A stretch of 64,000 nt of DNA from Syngnathus acus (taxonomy: Eukaryota; Chordata; Actinopteri; Syngnathiformes; Syngnathidae). The notes beneath the pieces are model-generated. The model ran no database searches. It saw only the letters and a program-made list of their open reading frames with translations, and was not told the DNA's origin. Shown one piece after another: positions 45,728-57,069 of the stretch. Position 1 is the first letter of the stretch. The number at the start of each line of letters is the position of its first letter. Where the stretch lies: positions 22,145,193-22,209,192 of the forward strand of contig NC_051088.1 in the NCBI RefSeq assembly GCF_901709675.1. The letters run 5' to 3'. A program made the translations under genes and the position numbers.

Positions 45728-47901
45728 TGCATCAACAATTTTTGGTCTCCCTTGAAAATGTTAAGGCACCAATAATCGAAAGTATCACTCATCCAATATT
45801 GACACACTTTACAGTTTATTCCTGCAACACAATTCACTGCTTTATATTAAGGCATTAAATTCACATTGGAGACAATTGAGGTTAGCGCGGTGTTGCCCTC
45901 AACAACCGTTCCAGTTTCTCACGTAGCCTCTTTGGAAAATTAATTGCCCACCCTTGACCCCTCTGACAAAACAACGGCAGCCGGATCACATACACGCGTG
46001 AGGAGCATCAGGCTTTGTAGCAAGCTTGGTGTCACGTGGTGGAGTAGAAACCAAAGGCAGGTGGACCCAGGAAAGTGGGCGGGGCTAATCTGAAAAAATA
46101 TATATATATATTTTTTTGTGATCGTTATATCGAAAAAATGTTCATCCAACATAACCACCTTGGTTGGATGTGAAAAAAAAAGCACCCTTTCACACGTGTG
46201 TGCATTTTTGCAAAGGTCCCGATCTCTGTAAACACGAGCCAAATCACCGCAGGCCCCGCTCACCCCCATTCTGTGGGAACTGAAGCCCACTCCTCCGGCT
46301 GGGACAAAAGACAGCCCTCCCCGAGAACCTCGCCCCCTACCCCAGCCACCGCTGCCCCGGCCCACCTTACAACAAAAGGGGCCGCGACGCCTTAATTCCC
46401 AGGCAACGATATAAATGGCCGCCCCGACTCCCGAAGACGGACGGGTAAGGAACGAATGAGCCTGAAAACGCAATAGCGGGGGTGGGTGGGGTGGCATAGA
46501 AGTCATAAAAGAGGTACCCCCCACACCACCTCACTCATGCCCCTCCCTTAGCCAAAATCTTCTTTTGTTGCTATGTTAGAAGGGACAGGCTTGGCGGGGT
46601 CGGGGGCGTTCCAGGGTGAGACACGACAAAGGGCAGGTCGGAGAAAGTGACAGGGGTCAACCCGTCCCCCCCCTCCCTCCAAGTATCCACCACACATCAT
46701 CACCATCAAACGAAGATGCACGCTCAGAAACTTTGTAAGGAGGTGAAGCATTAGCACATGTCGAATATTTCACGCCGAAGCAAGAATAACTTTGAAGGTC
46801 TATAATTTGGTGCCGATCCAAATTCGGGTTCCTTCATTTGGGTCATCCGATAGATCAAACTTGGATGGTAGCGGATAATTCGAGCTACGTTGTCACAATT
46901 CTTAAAGCAAAATATTGGATCACAATAAACAATATGGCGGACAATTTCAAAGCAATTTTCCACCATTTGCTTGCCGAAACATTCATTTCCCCCTCTAAGC
47001 CAGAGGGTCTATGGAGGACCTAACCCCCAAACTGGCCCCCACCCTAACTTTTTCTCTCGTCTGCATAACATTGAGGCTACAGATTGTGAAAAATGCAATT
47101 AGAGGGACCAAATTAAGTAGTAATGGAGGAGCAGGACTCCGTAACAGTGTTGCCCTGGCAACAAGAACTCACAACACCGCCTCTAGTAATTTTGCTACTT
47201 TATCTTCAAAATGCACAATTGAGCTTCAAACCAACCCTCTGTTTGCAGGAGCCAAGCGGGTAGGGTGGGGAGGGGGTTGGGGGGGCGCAGTCAGGCAGGA
47301 GTCGGGATGGGGGGGGGGGGGCTGCTTGCTCCGAGGTTTCTCTGTGTCTTGTGATATTGCCGTCCGTCAAATATTTATTCTGCAAACTGTCTAATGCGCC
47401 ACGATGCGCTTCTATGTGCGCATGAGGGCTGGATTTCAAAGACCCCCTCAAAGGGTGACGCACGTTCGGCGCGCTTTGATTGCGTGCTAGCCTCCAGTCG
47501 TAGCGGAGTGGAGGTGGCGGAGAGGAGGGAGGCGGCGCTCGGTAAACAGCCTTCAGTCGCGCGGCCTTGTTGACTAAAATGATAAAAGCGTTATGAGTAG
47601 ACGACATGAAGTGGATTTGCAGATTCCAAGAAATGGCATTACCTTTGAAAGGAGGCGCCATCGCACCTGCAGACTTTTTGGTGGATTTCACTGGGAAAGT
47701 TCACTTTGTGTTTGGATGTTTGACGGGGTTGGCGCTTCTCAGAAAAAAGTACGACTCAAAGCAGCTGACAAAGAAAGAACCGGTGGTGGGTCAGAGATCC
47801 GAGTAAACAGCAGCCCAACCATCAAAAGGGAACATGGCAACTGCTTGTATGGCACGAGGGCAGTAATACTTGACAAACACAAAATTATCCACTTTTACTT
47901 C
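45728..47901. other. Unique non-coding DNA
   Basis: No gene recognised. (TA)n followed by T-run at 46096-46117; G-runs at 47240-47325. The long minus-strand frames at 45940-46524 (194 codons) and 47206-47691 (161 codons) pass through homopolymers, have skewed composition and no domain, so they are not called. Confidence 0.45.
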
Positions 47902-48152
47902 CCGTCATTTCCGGACTATAAGCCGCACCTGAATATAAGCCGCACCAGCTAAAATAAGAGGAAAATCTTGTTTTGTTCATATATAAGCCGCATCGGACGA
48001 CAAGCCGCAGGTGTTTTTAAAGAAATGACCTTATTTCTTTTACCTGTATTACCAAAACAAATACTTTTTATTATTAATTATATGTATTATATATTATATT
48101 ATATTATATATAATTATATATATTATAATTATTAATTACTAATATATATTAC

Positions 48153-48193
<41 letters not shown>

Positions 48194-48348
48194 TATATAT
48201 ATAATGTTTAAAAAAATCTTTTAAAAAAAAAATATATATATTATATATATTAAAAAATCATAAATCCATGGATAAGCCGCAGTGGACTATAAACCGCAGG
48301 GTTCAAAACTAGTGCAAAAAGTAGCGGTTTATAGTCTGGAAATTACGG
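47902..48348. mobile_element. GGACTATAAG-end MITE, copy C, with internal (AT)n expansion
   Basis: The left end CCGTCATTTCCGGACTATAAG and the right end, reversed (CCGTAATTTCCAGACTATAA), match copies A and B. TA follows the right end (48349-48350). Interior motifs GCCGCACCTGAATATAAGCC and GCAGTGGACTATAAACCGC are present. The centre is replaced by about 190 bp of AT repeat (48060-48255), which makes this copy about twice as long as the others. Confidence 0.8.
48060..48255. repeat. (AT)n microsatellite inside the MITE
   Basis: Interrupted AT/TA runs, purest at about 48158-48202, with an A-run near 48223-48231. Confidence 0.9.
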
Positions 48349-48350
48349 TA

Positions 48351-49312
48351 ATTCGTCTGAAAATGATTTCTTTCCTACAAGTAATTTATTTTAGTTGGTT
48401 GGTAGTGACAGGCACAACAATTAAACGAGCTTCCACGTGCTTATCGAAACTTGCCTCCATAATGGATTATCATTATTACAGATCGGTCTCAAGAAAGGTT
48501 GGGAAACACCTTGCTGATTCCGACATTACGTGACGACCGTCGCACGCCGTTCCTTTGCATTTTCGCAGCCCAGCTGTGTACATTCCGTGACGGATGACCA
48601 GATGCCCACAGCTTTCTAATTTGGACACTCGCATTCACACGCAGGTGTTGAGCAATCGACTGGCTGACTGTAGCGGTGCCAAACAAACGGATGGCCCAGA
48701 CACGTTGCTTGTGCACAATCGAAATAGATCAGAATCGACCCGGTGCATGCATTTCCAGAAAACAACTTTTTTTGTCTTCTCCGAGAGCGGGTGAAGCTAA
48801 AGTAGCTTAGCAGCCAGATGTTTGAGACAGTAGATGGCTGACATCAACATTTGTTTTATTCAGATTATATTTAGGGGGGGTGCTTGTGGTGCTAAGCAGA
48901 ACCAGACGTGGGAAAACACAATCACACCTACAGTGGTGTGATTGAACAGACGGAGGGATAGTTTGGGCAACGTCGCCGCGTGTTGCCATGTTTGGTAAAA
49001 AATATGCCGCTCGTCACTGCGATGGGAAGCAAGGCGGCAGAATAACTCAGGGTTCAATTGCTTTAATCTCGGGATATACGGTCAAGGTGTTTTGGACTTC
49101 CAGTGTGGAAATCAGTGTCAACATGAAAGCGAAGCATGCAAAAGCAGCAGCCAGTCACGGTGGTCAGAGCCAAGATGTTTGACCAGCCATCCCGCAATCA
49201 CTTGGTAAGTGTTGCTGATTAGGCGAGAGAGAGCCCTGCACTGTATTGCGTTTGGCCCCTTCCCAATTCAGGGCAGCGTGTTCCACCATCACGCATTGAA
49301 ATGTTTATTTTT
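48351..49312. other. Unique non-coding DNA
   Basis: No gene recognised and no repeat that I can name. Confidence 0.5.
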
Positions 49313-49658
49313 ATCTGGTGCAGGGGGTGTCAAAATCATTTTTGTAGTCATAGTTTCCCTCGGAGGGCCATTAGGACTATGACAGTATTGGCTACACAAC
49401 AAACTGACTAGTTTTGAAATCAGAGACTAGTAAAAGCGGTTCCGATAGTTTGAAAAGATGAATGGTCATAAAAATTGCTAGCAATATTTTTAAAAAGTGA
49501 AGACAATTTGCTAGCAATATTTTTAAAAAGTGAAGACAATTTGTAATTTTACTAATGACACAAAGTTGAAGCAAAATTTGTCTTGGCGGGCCATATAAAA
49601 TGATGCGGCAGGCCGTATCTGGCCCCCGAGCCTATAGTTTGACACCTATGATCTGGTG
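49313..49658 (+). mobile_element. hAT-type MITE with perfect 8-bp target duplication
   Basis: The element occupies 49321-49650 (330 bp): CAGGGGGTGTCAAAATC on the left and AGTTTGACACCTATG (CATAGGTGTCAAACT reversed) on the right. ATCTGGTG lies immediately on both sides (49313-49320 and 49651-49658), a perfect 8-bp duplication as hAT transposases make. The right half has the family core CATATAAAATGATGCGG and GGCCGTATCTGGCCCCCGAG. It is non-coding. A 33-bp segment is tandemly duplicated inside. Confidence 0.93.
49475..49540. repeat. Exact 33-bp tandem duplication inside the hAT MITE
   Basis: The unit starting TTGCTAGCAATATTTTTAAA at 49475 is repeated without change from 49508. The copies at 12.4 kb and 56.7 kb have this segment once. 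Identity of the two units suggests a recent event. Confidence 0.93.
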
Positions 49659-50738
49659 GATCCCGAAAAACATTTCCCCTCTTTCTCACCTATGATATGA
49701 ATGAGATGTTTTAAATTGTTTTCTTTTTTTTTAGAAAATCTTGGTGTGATTCCGAATTGCTGATATCTTCCGTAAGGCCAAATATTTATAAGCAGTAGCA
49801 TGAGATAATTGTTTATTTTATTGCGATTATTTCGCTTTTCCAGAAGTTACTGCAGCCCCCGCAGGTCTAATTCAGGCCAGCCGGAGCAGAGTGAGCCAAA
49901 ATGCTAAGCGACTGGTGCTCATGCTTAAATTATTTTCTCACACTTGCAAAACAGCTTGCAAAACAAACAAAATTAAGGGCGATCTTTTTTTTTTTCTGCT
50001 CAGTTTTAACAATTTGGTTCAATCTCTCAGTGGCTTTTGTGGCTTTTTTATTTCTTTAACTGGGCAGAACATTACAACAACAAGATGGAAACTCCACCTT
50101 TGCGGCTTGAGTATGTCTGTGGGAACGTTTGTCCGTTCATCCAAAAGAACATCTGTAAAGTCAAAGGTCACTGATGCTGGACGAGCGGCTGGTCTCCCAT
50201 TCAATAATTAAAACATGATATGAAGGAAAAGCCGGACTGATTAATTAATTAGGACTGTGTTTTGAGCATCGTTGGTCCTATAGAAGGCCATCGTGCGGAC
50301 GGAAAAAGGGAGCACTGAAATAAAGTTTAGTTGAAAAATAACAAGCTGCAGTTTGCTGAGTGAGTTGCTTGTGTGTTACCTGGCAAGCGTGTACGCGGCG
50401 CGGCGCGCCTCGCTTTGGCCAGAGGCTGCTAAATAATGGATGCGTTGGAGGGAGAGCAGGCAGTTTGAAATGTAAATGTGATGGATGGAGAGCAACGTGC
50501 GCAGGTACGCGTTGTTTGAGGCTGTCACTGGTGGACGGGACCGCTTATGCTTCCAGAATGTATCGGTGAGCAGATAAGAAGCGCTGAAAGTTTTCGGGGG
50601 GATTTCTGAAGGTCCAGCAGTTAATTCTATGACCTAGATTACTTGGAAGATTTTTTTTGGGTGGGGGGTCGCTGACTCCAACACCAAAAGGCGGTTAGCA
50701 AGGCAGATTTAGCATTGCAGAAGCGACATGGTGCCTTA
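49659..50738. other. Unique non-coding DNA
   Basis: No gene recognised. TTAATTAATTAGG at 50240-50252 is a cluster of homeodomain cores. AATAAAG at 50321-50327 has no supported transcript. Confidence 0.5.
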
Positions 50739-50807
50739 GTGTGTGTGTGTGCGTGCATGTGTGTGTGCGTGCATGTGTGTGTGTGCATGTGTGTGTGTGT
50801 GTGTGTT
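50739..50807. repeat. (GT)n / GCATGT compound microsatellite
   Basis: GT runs interrupted by GCGTGCAT and GCAT units. The Cys-Val or Thr-His frames over it are artefacts. Confidence 0.93.
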
Positions 50808-51036
50808 GCCAGCAAGGCAGCAGAGGGCCAGGCTGTCTGAATCCCCCTGACAGCCACTTGTCACTCTCCCCCCTGACCATCTGGACCTCTGCCTTATCTC
50901 CCAATGCACAAACACACACACACACAGTACAAGACAATTAGTAATACAGAAACTTTAGGACAAATATTTTCACGTGAAGATCATTGCAATTTGATTTTGA
51001 GCTGTTTTTTTTGTCAATGTGGCATCGCTACATAAT

Positions 51037-51106
51037 AAAGATGGGGCAAGATCTCGTTCTGCGAGATCTCACGGGATTAGAATGCGGTGAGATTTCCCAT
51101 CTTTGC
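51037..51106. repeat. Nested inverted repeat
   Basis: Outer arms: AAAGATGGG (51037-51045) and CCCATCTTT (51096-51104). Inner arms: AGATCTCG (51049-51056) and CGAGATCT (51062-51069) around TTCTG. A third CGAGATCT follows at about 51113-51120. It could be a fold-back repeat end or a hairpin RNA. No family assigned. Confidence 0.6.
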
Positions 51107-52994
51107 ACAGCACGAGATCTATTTTCCGTTTGACTTGCGGGCTCGCCACACCGAGCGCTCCTGATGTTCTAAACTTTGGCCAGCTCAACTCAAAAGCCGC
51201 TGCAAGAGATTCTGACTTAGCACAACTTGCTGAACTGTCTTACTAGGTTAAAAACCGAATCCGTGTTGAGCCTTATACTTGTTTTCAACATCAACAAGCA
51301 TCTGGACCAAATTTGGTTTGATGCCACACGTCTCTATGGAGTCAAACCGGGTCACATGTGGCCACCCAACTGTCCTGTTAGCATTCAAGTACAAACACGG
51401 ATTTGACAGAAGATCTCCCTTGGAGTGAAATGACTTGTCTCTGGCCCGCGTTGGTGTTTTAACAGCACACGTGTGCGAAGCCATTGATGGCTGAGGAACA
51501 GAGCGGGATTGTGACAGCCAGAGCGAGTGTGTCCTATCTGTCATATTCAAAAGCGTTGAACGGATAAAGTCTACGGACAGCCCAGAACCACGTCCAAAGA
51601 AAATCGTCCATATTCCCGTCTCTTCTTACCTCAGGTAGCATTTTTTTTTTGTCTCTCTCCCAAAGTGACTTTTGAAATGAGAGTAGAACGAAGGATGAGA
51701 CTTTGAGGCCCATGTGGTCCCCGGCGGGGTTTCGACGGGATATATCGGATGCGGAGAAGTGTGTGGCAGTGTGAGCAAAAGAGCAAAAAATGTCAGAGCA
51801 GAAGGGGAGTGAGAGCGTGTGCCATCCGGGAAAAAGAGCAAGCGTGTGTGAGGGACAGCTCGTCCTTCAGGCTCACCACGGCCCCCCTCGGGGTCCGACT
51901 TCTCGGCACAAGCTGCGCCGTTTTACTGGTCCCGGCTGACGGCCGTGAAATGGAAAGAAATTTACTGCCGGGGAGCTCATGACTTGGCAGCCGGGCGAGC
52001 GCTGCCGTCTTTGGTTTAGCGCGAGCCACCTTTACCGTCTCCCTGGTTCCCGCCCACGGCTTGTCCCCGTTGTGTTACTTTACTGCCCCACCTTGTCTCG
52101 ACCTCCAATCATTTATCGGTCGCTTCATTAGAGAGAGAACACAACTTTAAAATGTAATTTGATATTCGTGGAAGCATAGTTAGCTCGCACAACAAAGCAA
52201 GCCAGTAAATGATTTGCTGAGTTGTTTGATGTTAGTGGGTTAGTCCAAGGGGGCAATTTTGAACCCGTTTTGTGTCATCTGTCAAGCGAAGGCATCATCG
52301 GTGGTCAGGTAAAAAAAAAAAAGGGGGCGTGGTCTTCAAGCAGCAGTGAGTCTGTGCCTTGCTTGTCTATACCTCAGATGTTTCCGCCTGACCTTCTGCC
52401 TCCTCTTTTGTTTCATCCGTCCATCAGAGTGGAGCTGGTGAGAGTGGGGCGAGATGCAGAGGCGAGGATGAGGCGGGCGGGGGCTGGCGGCGTCCTGTCA
52501 AGAAAGGAGCGAAAAGTGTGTTTGTGTGTACAGCTGAGGGAGGCGTCGATATGATGAGGCTTCAGTCTTGTCGGGATGGATTAGCCGGCTGACTTTGAGG
52601 GGTTTGTTCTCTCGGCTTTGAGCACACAGCCAACTGGCTTTACTCTCCCTCCTCAACCTAACGGAAAGCCCCCCCCCCCGTTCTCCTCCCCACCATATCT
52701 TTCTCAAAATCTCTGTGTTGATCTGCTGTGGTGGGATAACACAAATCTCAGCCGCATCTGACTCGTCATCCTCAACACCTGCCTTGAAAAATCTCCCTGG
52801 AAATATTAGACTGATATGATCTAAGCTCGGCTTTTAAATATTTGATTGGCCTCTTGTTTATTTTAAAGAAAGTGTTGACATTGTTTTTGTAATTGCTAAA
52901 TGACACTCGGTTTAACCCCGACATAATCCTTGACTCTTCTATCCTCCAAGGTTATAGCATTAGCGCATTAGCGCCACACCCGCACAATCAAAAC

Positions 52995-53017
52995 TATATA
53001 TATATTTATTTATGTAT

Positions 53018-53048
<31 letters not shown>

Positions 53049-53060
53049 TGTTTTTATTTT
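52995..53060. repeat. (TA)n-(TTTA)n compound microsatellite
   Basis: TATATATA passes into about ten TTTA units. Tyr/Leu/Ile frames over it are artefacts. Confidence 0.9.
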
Positions 53061-55027
53061 CTGCCCCCCTGTCTTGTCTTGCTTCCCTGCATTCACCTAA
53101 TTTCAATTCTACATTAACCATAAGTAATTACCAATGTTGATCATTGAGGGCAGCTGTGGCATAAATATTGTCTAATGATCTAATAAATTTGTTAAGCATA
53201 TGGTTTGTATGTCATCACGCTGATGTACGATTATTAATGCAAATCTACATATGGAGCGTGACCATGTGCGCATGCTTGTTTTGTTTTCTGAATATCTCGT
53301 TGCGCCGTGTTCGGTCCTGGGTTGGCTCAGCCCTCCCCCGCCGACCCGTCTCATGGCGTGTGATTGATGTCGCAGGGTAGCATTAGCACTGGAAGGGGAG
53401 GCGGAGTCATGTACACCAACGACTGATTACCCCGCCGCTCCCCAGCTGATGACTTCCGTAAAGATGGCTCCCTCGTAACCAATAAGGAAGATTCCTACTT
53501 AAATATAAATCACCATCAATTATCCATGAGTGACACTTTCTTTACTTCCAATGGAGATGAAGCGTTTATCCTCTGCCACTTAGTTTATTCTTGTGTTTCT
53601 AAGCACACACACTGCACATAGTCTGGTCCGACGTCACACTCGCAGAAAGGCGGTTAGCGACGTCGTCAAAGATAAGTCGGAGCTCTCCGAAGTTATCCGC
53701 ATCCCCGACTGCTCACGTCCCGTGGCTCTGTTCCATGAAAGAGACGTTCCGCTCTCTCAGAAGCAGTCATTACTCCCGTGCGGCTTCCCGACTGACTGCT
53801 CAGCTCTCCCGTCGCTGAAAGGAAGCCAGACGACTATGCCCGTTCGACGATTGTTCTCTTTGGCTGAAAGCAAATTGATTGGTTGGTTTCTACGTGCTGG
53901 ATTTGAATTCCGGACGAGCGCATCTCATGGTTGTCTCATTTCTGAGTGCCTTTGAGCAGGCGCCCTCCCGCTGACTCGGCGGGGTGCGTACCGTCCCCGC
54001 ACAGAGGGCCGTCCACCGAAAACGCCATTTTCAACAGCGTGTTTGAAGACAGAGCATTGAAGTGCTAACTCGCACTCGCACCCAATTTAGTGGCGAGACA
54101 CTGCTGGGGTTTTTCCTCCTCCAGTTGAAAAGAATATTGACCCGATGGAGCTCATGGAGACAACATTGGTGTCAATGAAGTCAGTCTTCAAAGGCCTCAA
54201 GATGGAGGAGCGCCTCTGTTTGTGAGAGTTTTAAAATAGCCCAGGTAGGAGTGATATTCCGTGTCTTAGCAGAGAAACGCTGACTCGGCGACAAGCTCGT
54301 AAGTTCATGTGTGAATAAGCACTAAGCAGCCATTATGTGGATTTTTGTGAGATGTTACGAATGACCAAATGACGTGGGAACTTAGGCCCTTAGAAAATAA
54401 TAGTTTTGTTTTGCTGGATTGATATAGAAGAGCCCAAAGTCCTTGCAGATAAACAGTATGTATGCGTCGTGTTTCCGAGCAGAGCTAGCTAAATTAGCTA
54501 ACCCATAATGTGGGTAGAGTGAACTTGCATGTTTTTGTTTTCACCTGATATCTGTGGTATACAAATCGCAGGCAGTTTTCGCCCCCAGAGGAACTCGGCA
54601 TCATCGGAGCTGGCTGTAGCTGCAGGCGAAAACAACGAAGCTTTTAAACGTGCGCTGTCAAAGAAGAAACGCCTTCAGTCTGCTCTCGCTCCTTGAAACG
54701 CCGCGCTCGCTTCCTGTCTTTGTTGCCTCCCGTCGTACGTAAATCCGGAGCGTTGCGATGATGCCAGGGAACTCTCGCCGCCTGCTTGCCGGGTATCAGG
54801 CGCACGGGGATCCTCAGAAGCAGGCATTAGCAGGTAACGCAACCTCTGCCGACAGCATGCGTGTGCACTTAAGACAATTATGGCACACGCGTGTTTTCAT
54901 GTGATAGGGACGCCAAAAAAATGTTGCATTTTCTAAGCTTCCATCTGGAAACTTTAGCGCTCTTGAGTGTTTTAAACCTTTCAGGTTTAGTTACGGGGCC
55001 TCGTAATGGAACAAAGCCAGGCACCGC

Positions 55028-55029
55028 GC

Positions 55030-55061
<32 letters not shown>

Positions 55062-55063
55062 AC
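55028..55063. repeat. (CA)n microsatellite
   Basis: Near-perfect CA run with one AAA interruption near its right end. Confidence 0.95.
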
Positions 55064-56723
55064 CTTGACTGGCCATCGATACTCTGCTGCTTCTTTTGAA
55101 AATGGAAAACTCGGTTCATTAAAACACACAAAAACACATCTCAGAACTTTTTGCACTTTTTAGATTGAGCTAACAAACGTATTTATGCTTGAACAGCAGC
55201 ATATTTAATTTTGCTTCTGTGGTTTTGTCATTTTTGACCTTTCTAAGTTATGTTGCAATTCACCAAATGGACTTCCCTTGCATGCAGACAGCGAATCAGT
55301 GAGTCTGTATGCTTGTATGTTGTTGCCCCCTCGCCCCCTCCCAAGCGGAGACAGCAGTCCATCTCACAGCACAGATTGGCCCTGACAGCAGCGTTATTTC
55401 AAGTTGGGACGTTGAGCTAAATTGGAGTGAGCATTACCACCTGTGCTCGCTCACGCTGCCGCTTTGCAGAGAAAAGCGAGGTGTGGAGAGCGGCTGGTGC
55501 TGTGTACAGCGAGGAGGGCGGAGCTCGAAGCAGTCCCTTGCTGCACCTTCACTTCCTGCCTCGGTTTCCTCTTGTCAGTCAGCTGTCAATAAAGGGCAGT
55601 CTCAATTATTTTGAAGAAAGACCCACTTTCTCGTTCTACACCTCCAAAGTGGTGATCGACTGTGTGAGTGTGTTCGTTGGCCTTTTTTTACAAGTACAGT
55701 TTTGACACTGGCCGTTCCAAGAACTGTCACAAATGAACAGTCAAAATGTCCCTCCGAGTCACAATTAGCACTTTGTTGCTGGCGTGTGACAACAAGGCGG
55801 GAGAAGGCTTCTACTCGAGTCCATTGAGCAGCAACCCCCGCCCGCCCGCCCACCACCCAACCGATCGTCATCATGAGCAGGAAAGAGTCGGCAGCACGTA
55901 GTGACGAGGGTGGTGAAGCAGCATCGGGTCAGTCGCGAGGTCGCCACACTTACTGCACAGCCGAGCTCATTTCCAGCACTGTAGCGAGGGCTCCCCCCCA
56001 GGAGAAGAGCAGCCTGTGAAACGGCTCATTCGCTCTCTGATCACAGCCCTGCACACACACACACACACACATTCCAGGCTGTCCCCCCCCCCCCCCCCCA
56101 TCCTCGGTGTCATGAAATATTTCCTCGGCTCTGACAGCTCATACTGTGTTCACCGTCACTTACCAGACTTGCCTGATTTCTTCCTATGTAAATTAAATTA
56201 AAAAAAATAAATGACATAAAAATAGAAAAAAATACAAATAGAAAAAAAATCAAATAAAAAAATCAAATAAAAATAAAGGATGAGAGCTGCCACTATCTTG
56301 CCAGCCCTCCAATGGTAAACTTGTCTGCGATAGACTTGCCCTCAGCCGATCAATACCATCACACGCCACAGCGCTTTACTCGCACTCGGCGGTGGCGCCG
56401 AGGGACAGCAGGCGGGCGGCAGGTCAATGGCGGCATCCTATCGGGTCAAAGCGGTGGAGCTCCGTGTTAACAGTGTCAGCGCTCCCAGGTGACTGGCGCA
56501 CCCTCCTAACGACCAGCCAATCAATAGCCTGCTGCCCTTGATACTGACCAATCAAAGTGACACGTTGATCCCAAACATCAACAAACTCAATAAGATCACA
56601 TTAACACACAGCATGTTTTTTTTCCCCCAAACATCTTTATTTCCCTACATATTTTGGCATTTTGGGCGATTTTCATATTCTTTGCAGCCAAAACTAGTTT
56701 TGCTCAGTTTTATTTCAATAACA

Positions 56724-57069
56724 GTTTACAACACAGGTGTCAAAGTCAAGGCCCGGGGGCCAGATACGGCCCGCCACATCATTTTATGTGGCCCGCAAAG
56801 ACAAATTGTGCATCAAATTCGTGTGTCATGACTAGAATTGCAAATTGTCTTCACTTTTAATATCTTTTTTTTTTTTTTTTAATATTTGACCAGTTTTTAC
56901 TCGTCTGATTTGAAAACGAGTTATTTGTTAGTTTGTTTTGTAGCTTTTACTGTATATAATATGAGGCGCTCATACATTTATTTGAGATGACAGTCATAAT
57001 GGCCCTCCGAAAGAAGCTATGACTACAATGCGGCCCGCGAAATAAAAGTTTGACACCCCTGGTTTAAAA
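56724..57069 (-). mobile_element. hAT-type MITE, reverse-oriented copy with near-perfect target duplication
   Basis: The element occupies 56732-57061 (330 bp, the same length as the 49.3-kb copy). The left end CACAGGTGTCAAAGTC and the right end GTTTGACACCCCTG (CAGGGGTGTCAAAC reversed) are the family ends. GTTTACAA (56724-56731) and GTTTAAAA (57062-57069) match at 7 of 8 positions. The core GGGGGCCAGATACGGCCCGC and CACATCATTTTATGTGGC is the reverse complement of the other copies. A T-run at 56865-56880 sits in the middle. Non-coding. Confidence 0.9.

Larger units (their letters stand above)
50808..56723. other. Unique non-coding DNA with scattered simple repeats
   Basis: No gene recognised over about 5.9 kb. 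Contents: a nested inverted repeat at 51037-51105; (TA)n-(TTTA)n at 52995-53060; (CA)n at 55028-55063; (CA)n at 56052-56070 followed by C17 at 56083-56099; AAAT/AAAAAT-rich DNA at 56195-56280. The 53593-53955 frame (120 codons) has no domain or splice context I can defend. Confidence 0.45.

Noticed and set aside
45940-46524. 194-codon minus-strand frame
   Set aside because: No domain, crosses a TA repeat and A-runs, skewed Gly/Arg composition, and no splice or promoter context.
47206-47691. 161-codon minus-strand frame
   Set aside because: Runs through G/C homopolymers that read as poly-Pro, with an overlapping plus-strand frame and no domain.
50321-50327. AATAAAG as a polyadenylation signal of a host gene
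   Set aside because: No upstream exon or frame supports a transcript end here.
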